Of a stretch of DNA of 48,597 nt, positions 26,723-36,200 are shown piece after piece. The translations under genes and the position numbers were made by a program. Each line of letters starts with the position of its first letter. Position 1 is the first letter of the stretch. This DNA is from Linderina pennispora (taxonomy: Eukaryota; Kickxellomycota; Kickxellomycetes; Kickxellales; Kickxellaceae), in contig NW_024468310.1 of the NCBI RefSeq assembly GCF_002104995.1, positions 1 through 48,597 of the forward strand, given 5' to 3'. The notes beneath the pieces were generated by a model that saw only the letters and a program-made list of their open reading frames with translations, was not told the origin of the DNA and made no database searches.

Positions 26723-28587
26723 GAGTGGGCGGGAGATTGCGTGTACGCTTGAGTGTATCTGCTTGATCCGTAAAAATCACCAGCTGCGCGAAAGCAAACA
26801 GGAAGATCAAGCGCGGTGATCAGAGAGCTATTTTTGACGGATGAGGCTGGCCTACAAAAAAAGGTGGGGAAAGGTAGATCGATGCTGCTTAGTGAGGCTC
26901 ATGCTATGATCTCTGGCATGTTCATGGATGACGGACATTGGAAAACAGGGCGTGCTGTCAATGAAAATAGTCAAGGCATAAGCGAACCTGCGACCGATAG
27001 CGGAAGGGCGAAGAGTGCGTTTCTTCGGGGCAAGAGAAGTCATAAAATCATCAAGCACGGTTTTGCGATAGACCGCCTATATCTCCGATAGGTCGTCGTA
27101 TACATGCGCGTGGAGGATGTAGAATTCTGCAGAGACTAAGCTGCGCCTTACCTTTTATTGCCAAGCGCTATCTGTTACTGCCTGCGAGTTGGCCGTATCC
27201 ACTGCGTCGGAACTCTGTTTTACTTTCCGGATATCAGGTGACTAGATAGCGGAAGCAGCTTTTTCGGGAGCACTGCGTGGGTGTGATGCCACCTCCTGGT
27301 CTTTCTGGAAGCCTACTGCAGGTGGTGTGGCTGGAGGGCGGGTCGGAATCGAAAAGAGCAGGCGCACTGGTTCTGTCTGAGGCGTTCTGCTGGGTGACTA
27401 GCGTCCGACGGCGGGGTTTGCTGCTAACAAACAAAGGTGCAATAATAAGGCAGGTTTTGTTGCGAGTGCGTGGGCTACTGTGCAGTAGAGCGCGTGGCGT
27501 CTGATGATAAGAGTACAAAGCTTCGGGATAAAAAAGCAGGGCGGAGAGGTATGCCGGGTAGAAAAGCTAGAAAGGTGAGGGAGTGGAAAAGCAAGGAAAA
27601 GAATCGGCCGTGGCCTCGCAATTAGCCTCTTTTTGTCAAGCAGCCCGAGCCAGGAAGAGATTATTGGCTTTTGCCCAGAATTTTTCCCTTTGATAAAAAT
27701 GCCAGACAGCGAAGCGGGACGCTTATGAAAAGTGGATCACAATTGGTTCGTTCTCGATCGTATGATATCCTAAAAGGAGCGCCATCATGGACGGATACAT
27801 GCCATTGGAGCACATGCGGGCAGCTTGCGGCAGTGGGCGCCGGGCACAGTCAACACGCGCGCTGCTCCAAAATAGAACTACCGCAAGCGCAAACATACCC
27901 AGTCGCGCACCCCACCACTGACAAAGACAAAAAGATAAAAAAAACCTTTAGGTTGCAGCAGCGGCGCACAGCGAGATACAGATGGCGTAAGCAATACCAC
28001 TAAGCAGTGTGTTGGGACATCCGCTGGCTATCTCTTATTTTACCGCTGTTGTGACATTACTTTGCAACGGCAGGCATACTGCGCGCTTGCTGCTGCTGGT
28101 AACGTTATTTCAGTGACCGCCTGCCATAGATGGAAAAATAGTAGTAGTATCCTCTACACACATGGTGTGGCGCAATGCCCAGCCAACTGTATGCGCATGG
28201 CTTGCTGTATGCACCGTCTCTCCTTGCTGGTGGGGGGAGGAGGTGGGCTAGCAGTAGTGGGATGTCAACAAACGTTCTGGTGCTTGCTGGTCATCGGAAG
28301 CGGTTGATGCGTCTTGCTGATGTGTTGGATATGGCTCAATGTCTCCTGATATAAAGCCGAGCAGGTCTGGCAATCCCGCTCCTAGAATAATCATCATCTC
28401 ATTCTCGACTCCCGAACCCGACGACCACACCACCCTACACCTCCTTCCGCGCTCATCACCCGGCACTACCTTACCCCTACATCCCTTCCTCTGCGGACCA
28501 TCTCACATACCGATAACGCAATCACGCCACCCTCCCTTTCGGAAATCAATCCCAGACCAGCATCCCTACTCTGTAGATCTCTTTGCA
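26723..28587. other. long intergenic region with divergent promoters
   Basis: About 1.9 kb between two divergent genes. Several short open frames show no family features and no consistent codon pattern. TATAAAG at 28350-28356 and the following C/A-rich leader belong to the 28.6-kb gene. Confidence 0.5.
28350..28356 (+). promoter_or_regulatory. TATA box (TATAAAG)
   Basis: It lies 232 bp upstream of ATG 28588. The intervening leader is rich in C and A. Confidence 0.5.
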
Positions 28588-29631
28588 ATGAAGTTCACCA
28601 TCGCCATCTCGCTGCTCGCTCTCCTCTCGTCGTCTGTCGCTCTTCCTGTCGATTCGCACCAGGATGGATCTGACAGCCAGCGGTCGGGCATGTCAAAGAA
28701 GGATGTAGTTCCCGCACCCCCCCTTGATCCCACTGCTTATCGTGCCGATGTACCTGTTGACGTCCCCCCGCTGCCGCCGACCACCTATTCCGCTCTGCCG
28801 CCGCCACCCCCGCTGCCTGTGCCCATTGCTCCTGTTGACCCAGTCCCTGTTGGACCCATTGAACCGGTTGCACCGGTTGCACCTATTGCACCCGGCCCTA
28901 GCTATGTCGCCCGCTCATTTGATGGACTCCCCGGCGGCCCGCTAGTTCCTCACGCGCCATATATCCCATTCGGACCTGGTGTTCCATTCGCCGGCGTGTC
29001 TTTCATCCCTGGTGTCGGTTATGTGCCCGTCACTCCTGGCAGTTTCCTTGGGGCCCCTATCGGCCTCATCGATCCGTTCTTCCCTGGCTTCCTAGGCAGT
29101 GGTGTTCCAGGTGGTCCTGTTGACCCATTCATTCCTGGTAGTCCTGGATCCGGCCTTCCAGGTACTCCTGGTGGAGGCCTTCCGGGCAGTCCTGGCGGAG
29201 GCCTTCCAGGCAGCCCTGGCGGAGGCCTTCCAGGCAGCCCTGGTGGAGGCCCTCCGGGTGGCCCTGGCGGTGGTTTCCCAGGCAATCCTGGTGGTGGTTT
29301 CCCAGGCGGTCCTGACGGGAACGGATCAAACAGCGGAGGTGGTGTCTGCGGACTCTCACCAACCCAGGTGTCCGCACTGACCCCCTTACTCAAGAAGCTT
29401 GGTCTTGCACCTACAGTCAACGAGGTGAAGAACGTGGTCGACAACATTGTGTTCAGCCTCGGCGACCTGCTAGGCAGCGAAGGCATTTCTCAGCTGCTCG
29501 GCGCAGTCAACAGCCTGGTCAGGGACCTTGGGCTTGGTGGTCTTGATGCTAGGCCCGCTGTCAACGAGGTGATCTCCATTCTGCGGAACCAGGTGCCATG
29601 TCTGCTTAACACGCTCCTCCCTCTTCCATGA
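28588..29631 (+). CDS. secreted repeat protein D (Pro-rich and PGSPGGGL repeats, two-Cys C-terminal domain)
   Basis: A 347-residue protein from ATG 28588 (MKFTIAISLL). The open frame extends 83 codons upstream through the leader, but the signal peptide MKFTIAISLLALLSSSVALP sets the start. A Pro/Val-rich region with PVAPVAPIAP follows. A mixed Pro-Gly region then leads into nine-residue repeats such as GLPGSPGGG and GFPGNPGGG, collagen- or elastin-like in composition. The last ~100 residues run from VCGLSPTQVSALTPLL to QVPCLLNTLLPLP, with the same two Cys as proteins A, B and C. It lies 9 kb from the rest of the cluster, beyond the hAT-derived gene. It is probably an extracellular matrix or wall component. 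Confidence 0.84.
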   Translation: MKFTIAISLLALLSSSVALPVDSHQDGSDSQRSGMSKKDVVPAPPLDPTAYRADVPVDVPPLPPTTYSALPPPPPLPVPIAPVDPVPVGPIEPVAPVAPIAPGPSYVARSFDGLPGGPLVPHAPYIPFGPGVPFAGVSFIPGVGYVPVTPGSFLGAPIGLIDPFFPGFLGSGVPGGPVDPFIPGSPGSGLPGTPGGGLPGSPGGGLPGSPGGGLPGSPGGGPPGGPGGGFPGNPGGGFPGGPDGNGSNSGGGVCGLSPTQVSALTPLLKKLGLAPTVNEVKNVVDNIVFSLGDLLGSEGISQLLGAVNSLVRDLGLGGLDARPAVNEVISILRNQVPCLLNTLLPLP

Positions 29632-30163
29632 ACTCCTGATGATTTCTGTAATCCTTGACTCCTCAATAATATCGCGATTTTTAACGTTGTCGGCCCTGAG
29701 AGATTGCCGCAGTGAAGTTCGCTTGGTGATCTAAGCTATCTGTTTAGCCAGGAGGACTCTCTGGCAGCAGCGACCCACCCTTGGCCTTCTGGCTTCACCA
29801 GTGTCATTTCTCTGCTGGCAGGGGATTTGACAGCGCTTCAATGGCTACACATGCTCGCAAGATACCTTTCGTTGTGCGTATTGTCATACAAAGGCGCCTG
29901 CCCTGCCCCGGCCATGGCCTTATGCATTGTCACACAAGGTGTTGCTGATTGATTGAAGCCCCAGCCAGAGTAGGGGTGCGGTCCAGTCACTCTTTCGCAC
30001 CCTCTTTCGCCGGTTCTCAAATTTCACAAATGCTGTACAACACTCTGTCGAATTACAACTTTGGAATGTGCTGAATCAGCCAACCTTTATCTACAACCCC
30101 TTATTTATCAATTCTGTCGTCTCTTTTCCAACTTCTACCACCAGCAAGCTTGGGCGTACTTTC
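29632..30163. other. intergenic
   Basis: A 532-bp spacer, presumably with the 3' end of protein D and the SMG1 promoter. I see no distinct element. Confidence 0.45.
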
Positions 30164-33100
30164 ATGGGCGGAGGAGATAGCCAGTGCGTGCACAGCTTAC
30201 TAAAGGCGTGGTCTACTTGCGACACTCCAAATTCACTATTAATTATCAACCAACTATTCGGCAGCACCGACTCACAGCAGGTATGGAAGCAGTCGTGCAC
30301 CCAGCATCAGTCTGACGGCAAAGCCGGCACGCCGGTTTTCGAGGAGCTGGCGGATATTGCTCGCGTTGCAGTGTGTTCTGTGGACGCCCTTGACAAGGCT
30401 AATTTCGCGCGCACGTGGTGTTTAGAGCTTCCGCTTGCTATCGCCCAGTTCTGTGCTGACAGGCAACAGCCGAGCACAGGAGCTGGCTGGCCACAGCATG
30501 TGAGGGTGGGTGGCCACCTTCCTGACCATATTCTCGAGGTGGTGCAGGGCTACATTAATAGAACAGTGGTACGAGATCCCAACAGCCAGCATCTGCTAGT
30601 CATGGGAGGCGATGAGCCAATCCATATGTTGCTTCACCTTCTGAGCCTGTCGCTACCAAGAGGTTCGGTCGCAGAAGAATGTTGGACGTCAGCTACGTTG
30701 GTATCAGCAATCATCCTGGCAAGCAATTCTAGGCTGTTTCGGGATTCAGGGGTTTGGGTCGTTCTGCTGAACCTGGTTGGAACATGCATCTCGCACCAAG
30801 CGCTTAGCCAGGTGGGACTACAGCGCTGCGTATTGGTCGCCCATCTTGCCATTAGCCAAATCGACACGCTGCTGCCATCGGCACAGGAGACAGTAATTGC
30901 ACTGGTCTACGCATTGCACTCGCAGCACGACTGCGATATCAGTCTTTGCATCGAAGACCTAGTGCATGCATGTGCTACAACGAGCGGTACGGGAATAGCG
31001 GCAAAAGTTATGGCGGCACACATGGTTGGTGACATCGCCAAGGATGACTCGCTGGACCCGTTGTCAGCAGACAGTGTGCGATCAATCAAGAGCCTGCTGG
31101 GAGATCCGAGCGATGCTGTTCGCAAAGGATGGTATCTAGTTGCTAAGCGCACGTCTGCATATGACCCACTGAGAACGGCAAGCTATGGCGGTTCAGTTTT
31201 GAGCGTTGGTCGTGCGCTAGCTGTGAGTAGCTGCCCGGTTGGTTTCAGTAGCGTGGTATCAATGCTTGCACGCGAAATGACTCGGTCGGATGCGCTGCTG
31301 ATAGTTCGGTGCTTGACGACTGACTGGCCCAAACAGATGAGCGACGATGTGCACCTGGCCGAGTTCGGCCTCCCTAGCTCGGTATTGGATATTGCGGTTG
31401 GTTCACTGAGAGCAGCAATGCCCTCTAATTCCCGCGGTGATGTGCTCATGGATATCCAGACTGCTGTTGCCGCCTCGGCACTTGCTTTGCGCAGTTCGAG
31501 TGCAGATGAGATTGGCTCAATCGTCGCCCTGCTGCTTGACGCTCTTCGCAACTACCTTGAACCGGACAGCGCGTCCAATGCATTCCCCGAGGACATCCCA
31601 AGCAGTACCATCTATTGGATCCTGGAGTTTGTCTACCACTGTCTTGTGTCGAGTTCGCATGCGCCAGAGTCGCTAACTACTGTGGATGTGCAGCTGCTTC
31701 TCCTGCGTGCTGCAGTTGCCAGTAGCAATCTCGGATTTGCTGTCTTCATATGTCAGCACCTCACACGCAGCCACCGCAAATCGGCCAAAGGTAGCCGCAA
31801 GCTAGCTATTTATGCACAAATGCTCAGTGCCGCACCATGGGTTGTTGTCAGCGAGTTGCTTGGCAGTGAGGCTGGTGACATGGTCGACAGTTTTGCTGAG
31901 ATGCAGTCTCTTGAGTCGCAGCTCAGCGGACTAGCAATTTCTGATCACGACACTGGTGCGATGGACAGACTCAAAGACTTCGACCTGGGCGACCTAGGGA
32001 TTCGGACAGGCGATGTTGCGCGTACGGACCTAGCGCTATTACCTGGGCCTGTGCCCTCTCGCAGCACGTGCGACTTTCTGGGGCGGAGTGACCATAGGCT
32101 TCAGATAGTGGATCGCTTCTTTGACTTTGCTGTGGCGGACAACATTTCGTATGTGGATGGCCGAGGACCACCGGTACTGCTCGAGCAGGAGGCGATGGGA
32201 AAGCTCAGATGCAGCTCAGGCGCAGCCACGGCAGTCCGGATTCGATCTGCTCGATGGCTACTTGGCCGTGGCCACCACCAGCAGGTATTGGCGGCTCTGG
32301 AAACAATGGACGTGAGTGGGTTTGCCTCCAAGCACCTACGTGGCTGGTGGAGCACTTTTACGGATACCTTGCTTTTGCGCGCAAGCAGTGGTCGCACAGA
32401 CTCACCTGTGCTATGGAAGGATGCTGCTGTAAGACACAAGGCAATTGATGCTGTGCGGGCAGGTATCCCTGCCGATAGCCGGATCGACTTGGTTTTTGCT
32501 CAGTGTCCTGGGCAACCTGTTGGCGATTTTGTCTCTGATCTAGTGCACCCAGCATATCCGATTTCTGTTGATAGCTTGGTTGCTCAGGGCGTGGATACCG
32601 AGAAAGCAAGGCAAGCTGTTTTGTATCTTTGCAACGACACTTTGGTCGCCGATGAGCGCAGCCAGCTCTACTCCGGATCCATCATGCACGGCCGTGGGAA
32701 GATCCGATTCTCAGCTAAAGGCGTGCTTGACCCTGCAGCAGCGCTTATATCTGACGTTTCCCGGAACCCGTCGAATGCACCACAACTAGTTGCCGATTCA
32801 TTGACTGCCAGTGCTGCCAAGCAGCTCGCGCCGTTTATCCCCCAGCTATTCGGGTTGCTCAATTACAGGGAACTGCGCGAGCCGAGCACTAGCATGTCGA
32901 CTGCAGCCGATAGTGCTCTGAGAATTCTTGAACTCCTGTCTGAATCGTCCCCAGATGTGGTTATATTCCATGCTGTCGTAGCCGACCAGTCGCAAGCCAG
33001 TGGGACGCACGGCCAGCGACGTACCGCACAACTCCTACGGCGTTTCTCGCCTGAGCGGGTTGCAGATATCCGCCTGTTCTTGAAATCGGCTGAGCAAGCG

Positions 33101-34945
33101 ATGGTGTTACCACAGGAGCGAATTCGTTGGCAGTGCATCAAGACCAAGTCCGCATATACTAAAGCGTTGATGGCCCACTTGCGGCCGGAGTCTTCACAAA
33201 GTACGGTTCAGGCTCCACTGGCGCCGCTATATAGCCTACTGGACGAGTATTCCGCACGGGTTCCGCTGTCGGCTGCTGAGAAAGATCTGGTTTCTGTTAT
33301 CCCTCAGTTGCGATCGCTTGTTGACCGGCTTGCTGTGGCCGACGCTGGCCTGCGTGCAGCAGAGGACATATGGAATGAGCTGTTCATGGCCCTCAACACC
33401 CCAGCAAAACTAGCCACTGCCTACGCTAGCCCCGCGCTAGCCGAGTTCACCACTGCCATACCCATTCCATCGCTGGTAGACAGCGGCGAGCCACGGTACC
33501 TTTCGCATGTTGGAAGCTCGCTGCGCGTGATTGCGTCGAAGACACGGCCAAAGCTACTGACATTGCACCTTGCAGGAGCTACAGGCGAGATCACTAAAGA
33601 GCGGTACATTCTGAAGGGCAACGAGGACTTGCGCGTTGACGAGACGGTAATACAGTCATTCATGAGACTCAACCGTGTTGCGCGCTCTGCCGAGGGTGGA
33701 GAGACAGAGGGCGCATCACCACTGCGTCACTGTGCCCAACTGGCGGTCTATAATGTTGTTCCCACAGGACTCCTGGGTGGACTTATCCAGGTGGTCGATA
33801 ACGCACCGTCGCTGTTTTTCATTTACTCGCAATTCGCCAAGGCCAAATTCGCGTCCACCAGCGGACCTGATGGCCGCAACCAGCCGCCAACAACGATGCA
33901 GATCCACAGGCAATGTGCGTCGCGTATTCTCAAGAGCAATGGAATTCCGCCGAACACGCCTTCCACCAAATGGCCACCAGAGCTCCAGACCGAAGTATAC
34001 GATACGCTTGTATCCACAATCCCACCGAATCTGCTGCACCGGCAGGTCATGGGTGCAGCACTAAGCCCGGCACATTTGCACATGGCATCGCGCAACATGG
34101 TCAAGACAATAGCCATGTCATCTATGGCAGGCTATATCCTGGGGCTTGGGGACCGCCATCTAGACAACCTACTTGTGGATGTCAGTCGTGGCCAGCTTGT
34201 GTCGATTGACTTCAATGTGTGCTTCGACTTTGGTGGCATATCACGCGTTCCTGAGCAAGTGCCATTCCGCATGACGCCAATTCTGCAGTACCTATGCGGC
34301 TCACCGACCCAGTCGCCCGGCGATGCGTCGCTCGGCAACTGGGCTTTTGCAAACAGCCGTACATTTGCCCGGGCATCCGGAGCTGCCTTGCACTTTGCGC
34401 GGATGGATAAGGATGCATTGGTGAATGCGATTGCGCGGCGGGTCCAGTTCCAGCCGTTCCAAGAATGGGGTGATATCGAAATGACGTGGCTTAAAAGCAG
34501 TACACATGGCCAAGTCCACCAGCAGCCATCCTCTGCAAACTCGCCATCGACGCTTGATGACAGCTCCAGCAACCGCGAGCGGTGGCTGTCGCCGGATCCG
34601 GGCGATGCCAGCAACCAGCCGTCGCAGACACTGCCCACGAGTAGCCTGGGCCTTGGGTCGCCTCAGCAGTCCGAGGAGGCCATTCGGGCAACCGGTTTGT
34701 GCCCGCTCAGTGCGTTTTTGCCCCATGGCCAGACTGATGTGGTGTGTTTAACTGAGTCTTCAGCTGGGTGGAGAATTGCGCAGGCTGCTGTGGGGCGCAT
34801 GGCAGCCAAGCTCGAATTCAGAGGCTCGAGTGTTTCTGATAGCTGCGATTCTGTGGTCAAGGAACAGGTGCTGGCTGTATGGACTGCCTCGGTGGCAAAG
34901 GAAAACCTTATGAGAATGTATGCAGGCTGGGCGTCATGGATATAG
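30164..34945 (+). CDS. SMG1: SMG1-like phosphatidylinositol 3-kinase-related protein kinase
   Basis: A 1593-residue PIKK; SMG1 phosphorylates Upf1 in nonsense-mediated mRNA decay. Start ATG 30164 (MGGGDSQCVH); the upstream frame begins with GTG. Residues 1 to about 1100 are helical-repeat-like. The kinase domain follows with LKGNEDLRVDETVIQ, VVPTGLLGGLIQVVD, the catalytic loop GLGDRHLDNLLVD (about 1327) and SIDFNVCFDFG in place of DFG, then RVPEQVPFRMT as in SMG1. An acidic/Ser-rich insert separates it from the C-terminal FATC (VKEQVLAVWTASVAKENLMRMYAGWASWI region), ending Trp-Ile. At 1593 residues it is well short of human SMG1 (about 3660), mostly at the N-terminus. One exon, no frame break. 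Assignment over mTOR or ATR rests on the VCF(D/E)xG and RVPEQVPFRMT features. Confidence 0.88.
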   Translation: MGGGDSQCVHSLLKAWSTCDTPNSLLIINQLFGSTDSQQVWKQSCTQHQSDGKAGTPVFEELADIARVAVCSVDALDKANFARTWCLELPLAIAQFCADRQQPSTGAGWPQHVRVGGHLPDHILEVVQGYINRTVVRDPNSQHLLVMGGDEPIHMLLHLLSLSLPRGSVAEECWTSATLVSAIILASNSRLFRDSGVWVVLLNLVGTCISHQALSQVGLQRCVLVAHLAISQIDTLLPSAQETVIALVYALHSQHDCDISLCIEDLVHACATTSGTGIAAKVMAAHMVGDIAKDDSLDPLSADSVRSIKSLLGDPSDAVRKGWYLVAKRTSAYDPLRTASYGGSVLSVGRALAVSSCPVGFSSVVSMLAREMTRSDALLIVRCLTTDWPKQMSDDVHLAEFGLPSSVLDIAVGSLRAAMPSNSRGDVLMDIQTAVAASALALRSSSADEIGSIVALLLDALRNYLEPDSASNAFPEDIPSSTIYWILEFVYHCLVSSSHAPESLTTVDVQLLLLRAAVASSNLGFAVFICQHLTRSHRKSAKGSRKLAIYAQMLSAAPWVVVSELLGSEAGDMVDSFAEMQSLESQLSGLAISDHDTGAMDRLKDFDLGDLGIRTGDVARTDLALLPGPVPSRSTCDFLGRSDHRLQIVDRFFDFAVADNISYVDGRGPPVLLEQEAMGKLRCSSGAATAVRIRSARWLLGRGHHQQVLAALETMDVSGFASKHLRGWWSTFTDTLLLRASSGRTDSPVLWKDAAVRHKAIDAVRAGIPADSRIDLVFAQCPGQPVGDFVSDLVHPAYPISVDSLVAQGVDTEKARQAVLYLCNDTLVADERSQLYSGSIMHGRGKIRFSAKGVLDPAAALISDVSRNPSNAPQLVADSLTASAAKQLAPFIPQLFGLLNYRELREPSTSMSTAADSALRILELLSESSPDVVIFHAVVADQSQASGTHGQRRTAQLLRRFSPERVADIRLFLKSAEQAMVLPQERIRWQCIKTKSAYTKALMAHLRPESSQSTVQAPLAPLYSLLDEYSARVPLSAAEKDLVSVIPQLRSLVDRLAVADAGLRAAEDIWNELFMALNTPAKLATAYASPALAEFTTAIPIPSLVDSGEPRYLSHVGSSLRVIASKTRPKLLTLHLAGATGEITKERYILKGNEDLRVDETVIQSFMRLNRVARSAEGGETEGASPLRHCAQLAVYNVVPTGLLGGLIQVVDNAPSLFFIYSQFAKAKFASTSGPDGRNQPPTTMQIHRQCASRILKSNGIPPNTPSTKWPPELQTEVYDTLVSTIPPNLLHRQVMGAALSPAHLHMASRNMVKTIAMSSMAGYILGLGDRHLDNLLVDVSRGQLVSIDFNVCFDFGGISRVPEQVPFRMTPILQYLCGSPTQSPGDASLGNWAFANSRTFARASGAALHFARMDKDALVNAIARRVQFQPFQEWGDIEMTWLKSSTHGQVHQQPSSANSPSTLDDSSSNRERWLSPDPGDASNQPSQTLPTSSLGLGSPQQSEEAIRATGLCPLSAFLPHGQTDVVCLTESSAGWRIAQAAVGRMAAKLEFRGSSVSDSCDSVVKEQVLAVWTASVAKENLMRMYAGWASWI

Positions 34946-35188
34946 ACGGCTTCTTCACGCTAGGCAGCGATCAATGCGAATGTACTCATACATAGCCCCT
35001 AGCTGATGTGTATATACTCGGAAAAGCGCAAGCCCAACGCGCAAATCGGGCAAGTTCTGCTCCTCATCCAAGAGCGAAATTCCCAAGGACTGGCGTGTCC
35101 AAACACCATGTGGCTCTATCTCAGCCTGCTGGATTCCGAGTTTTGTGCTATGGATATCTTTACCTATATATAAGATTTTATAGTCTAA
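34946..35188. other. 3' flank of SMG1
   Basis: A short spacer between the kinase and the helicase relic. I recognise nothing. Confidence 0.4.
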
Positions 35189-35671
35189 CTAGATGTTGGT
35201 GGAACCCTACCACCTCATCACCTCCGCCTCAAAGTAGGGGCACCAATCATACTCCTACGTAACCTGGATTCTGCCCATGGTCTATGTAATGGCACATGAC
35301 TTATATGCCATAGGTTACAGCCCCATGTGATTGATGCTGATATTATAACTGGTGCTGCTTATGGTACCAGGGTATTTATACCCCAAATGATATTAACAAC
35401 TAAGCACCAGCAATTACCATTTGTTCTACGCCGATGCCTGTTCCCAATCCGCCTTGCCTTCTCAATGACTATAAATAAGGCCCAAGGTCAAACAATGGAA
35501 CGAGTTAGGCTTTACCTTCCATCACCTGTCTTTACTCATGGCCAATTCTATGTGGCACTTTCTCGCATACAATCATTTAGTAATCTAAAGATAATGGTAT
35601 GGTCAACTATGCATTATCTTGATGGTGAACCTAAGACTAAAAACATAGTCTATAAGGAGATATTTTCTTAG
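35189..35671 (+). mobile_element. Helitron/Pif1-type helicase C-terminal relic
   Basis: One reading frame matches the last ~160 residues of Helitron-encoded Pif1-like helicases. It has [20 protein letters not shown], then NGT, a stop TGA at 35297-35299 in place of an expected Arg, LICHRLQPHVIDADIITG, FPIRLAFSMTINKAQGQT, and VFTHGQFYVALSRIQSF. The last two are helicase motifs V and VI. An in-frame TAA at 35186-35188 bounds it upstream, and I find no Rep domain or upstream helicase motifs. The base composition is more AT-rich than in neighbouring genes. It is a dead fragment of a rolling-circle transposon, or less likely of a free Pif1 gene. Confidence 0.8.
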
Positions 35672-36200
35672 TTTAATTTTAACTTCATATATGTGGTGCC
35701 AGGTGCCTTTCTTCTGTCAGCACTCACCATAGCCCATAAAATATACTTAAATAATACGGTGCGTGCCTAAAACGACCTAGGTCAAATGTCAGGGAAGAGG
35801 AAACTAGGTAGCGTGTTCTCCTAGTGATGATTATAAATGTGCTGATAAAACCAAAAGTAAGCGTTCACAAAAATATATTGGAAAAACCAGAAGGGATCCT
35901 TGCTGCTAGGAGCCAGCAAGGGGTATTTAAGCAAGCGCCGAGTGCGCATACTGAGCCCTCATCTAAGCCGCGTACGGCCCTGGATAAAGCTGCGCCACTC
36001 TCAGTGGGTAATCTGCCTTGGGTGAGTCGGAACCACCCTAGCGGCATGACACATAAGGTCCTTCAATCAATCAAAAGCGCTCTAGCGGGCAGAAAGACAT
36101 TTTTTAGGCTATCTTGTCATGTATAAAGTGTGTACATGCAGTATTTATTTTCATAGCTTTGCGATTGACAGGGTGCTGCTAAGCAAAGATAGCAGTGCCC
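35672..36200. other. AT-rich spacer, possible transposon remnant
   Basis: No supported gene. A 100-codon plus-strand frame (35824-36126) is Lys/Ser-rich and could be part of a degraded element, but I recognise no domain. Confidence 0.4.

Noticed and set aside
35760-35830. Possible Helitron 3' end: palindrome GACCTAGGTC, then ACTAGG...CCTAGT and a CTAG followed by T.
   Set aside because: The hairpin position does not match the usual 10-12 bases before CTRR, and no 5' TC end was found. The evidence is too weak to define boundaries.
35824-36126. A 100-codon Lys/Ser-rich plus-strand frame downstream of the helicase relic.
   Set aside because: No domain recognised and no promoter or partner. At most a transposon remnant.
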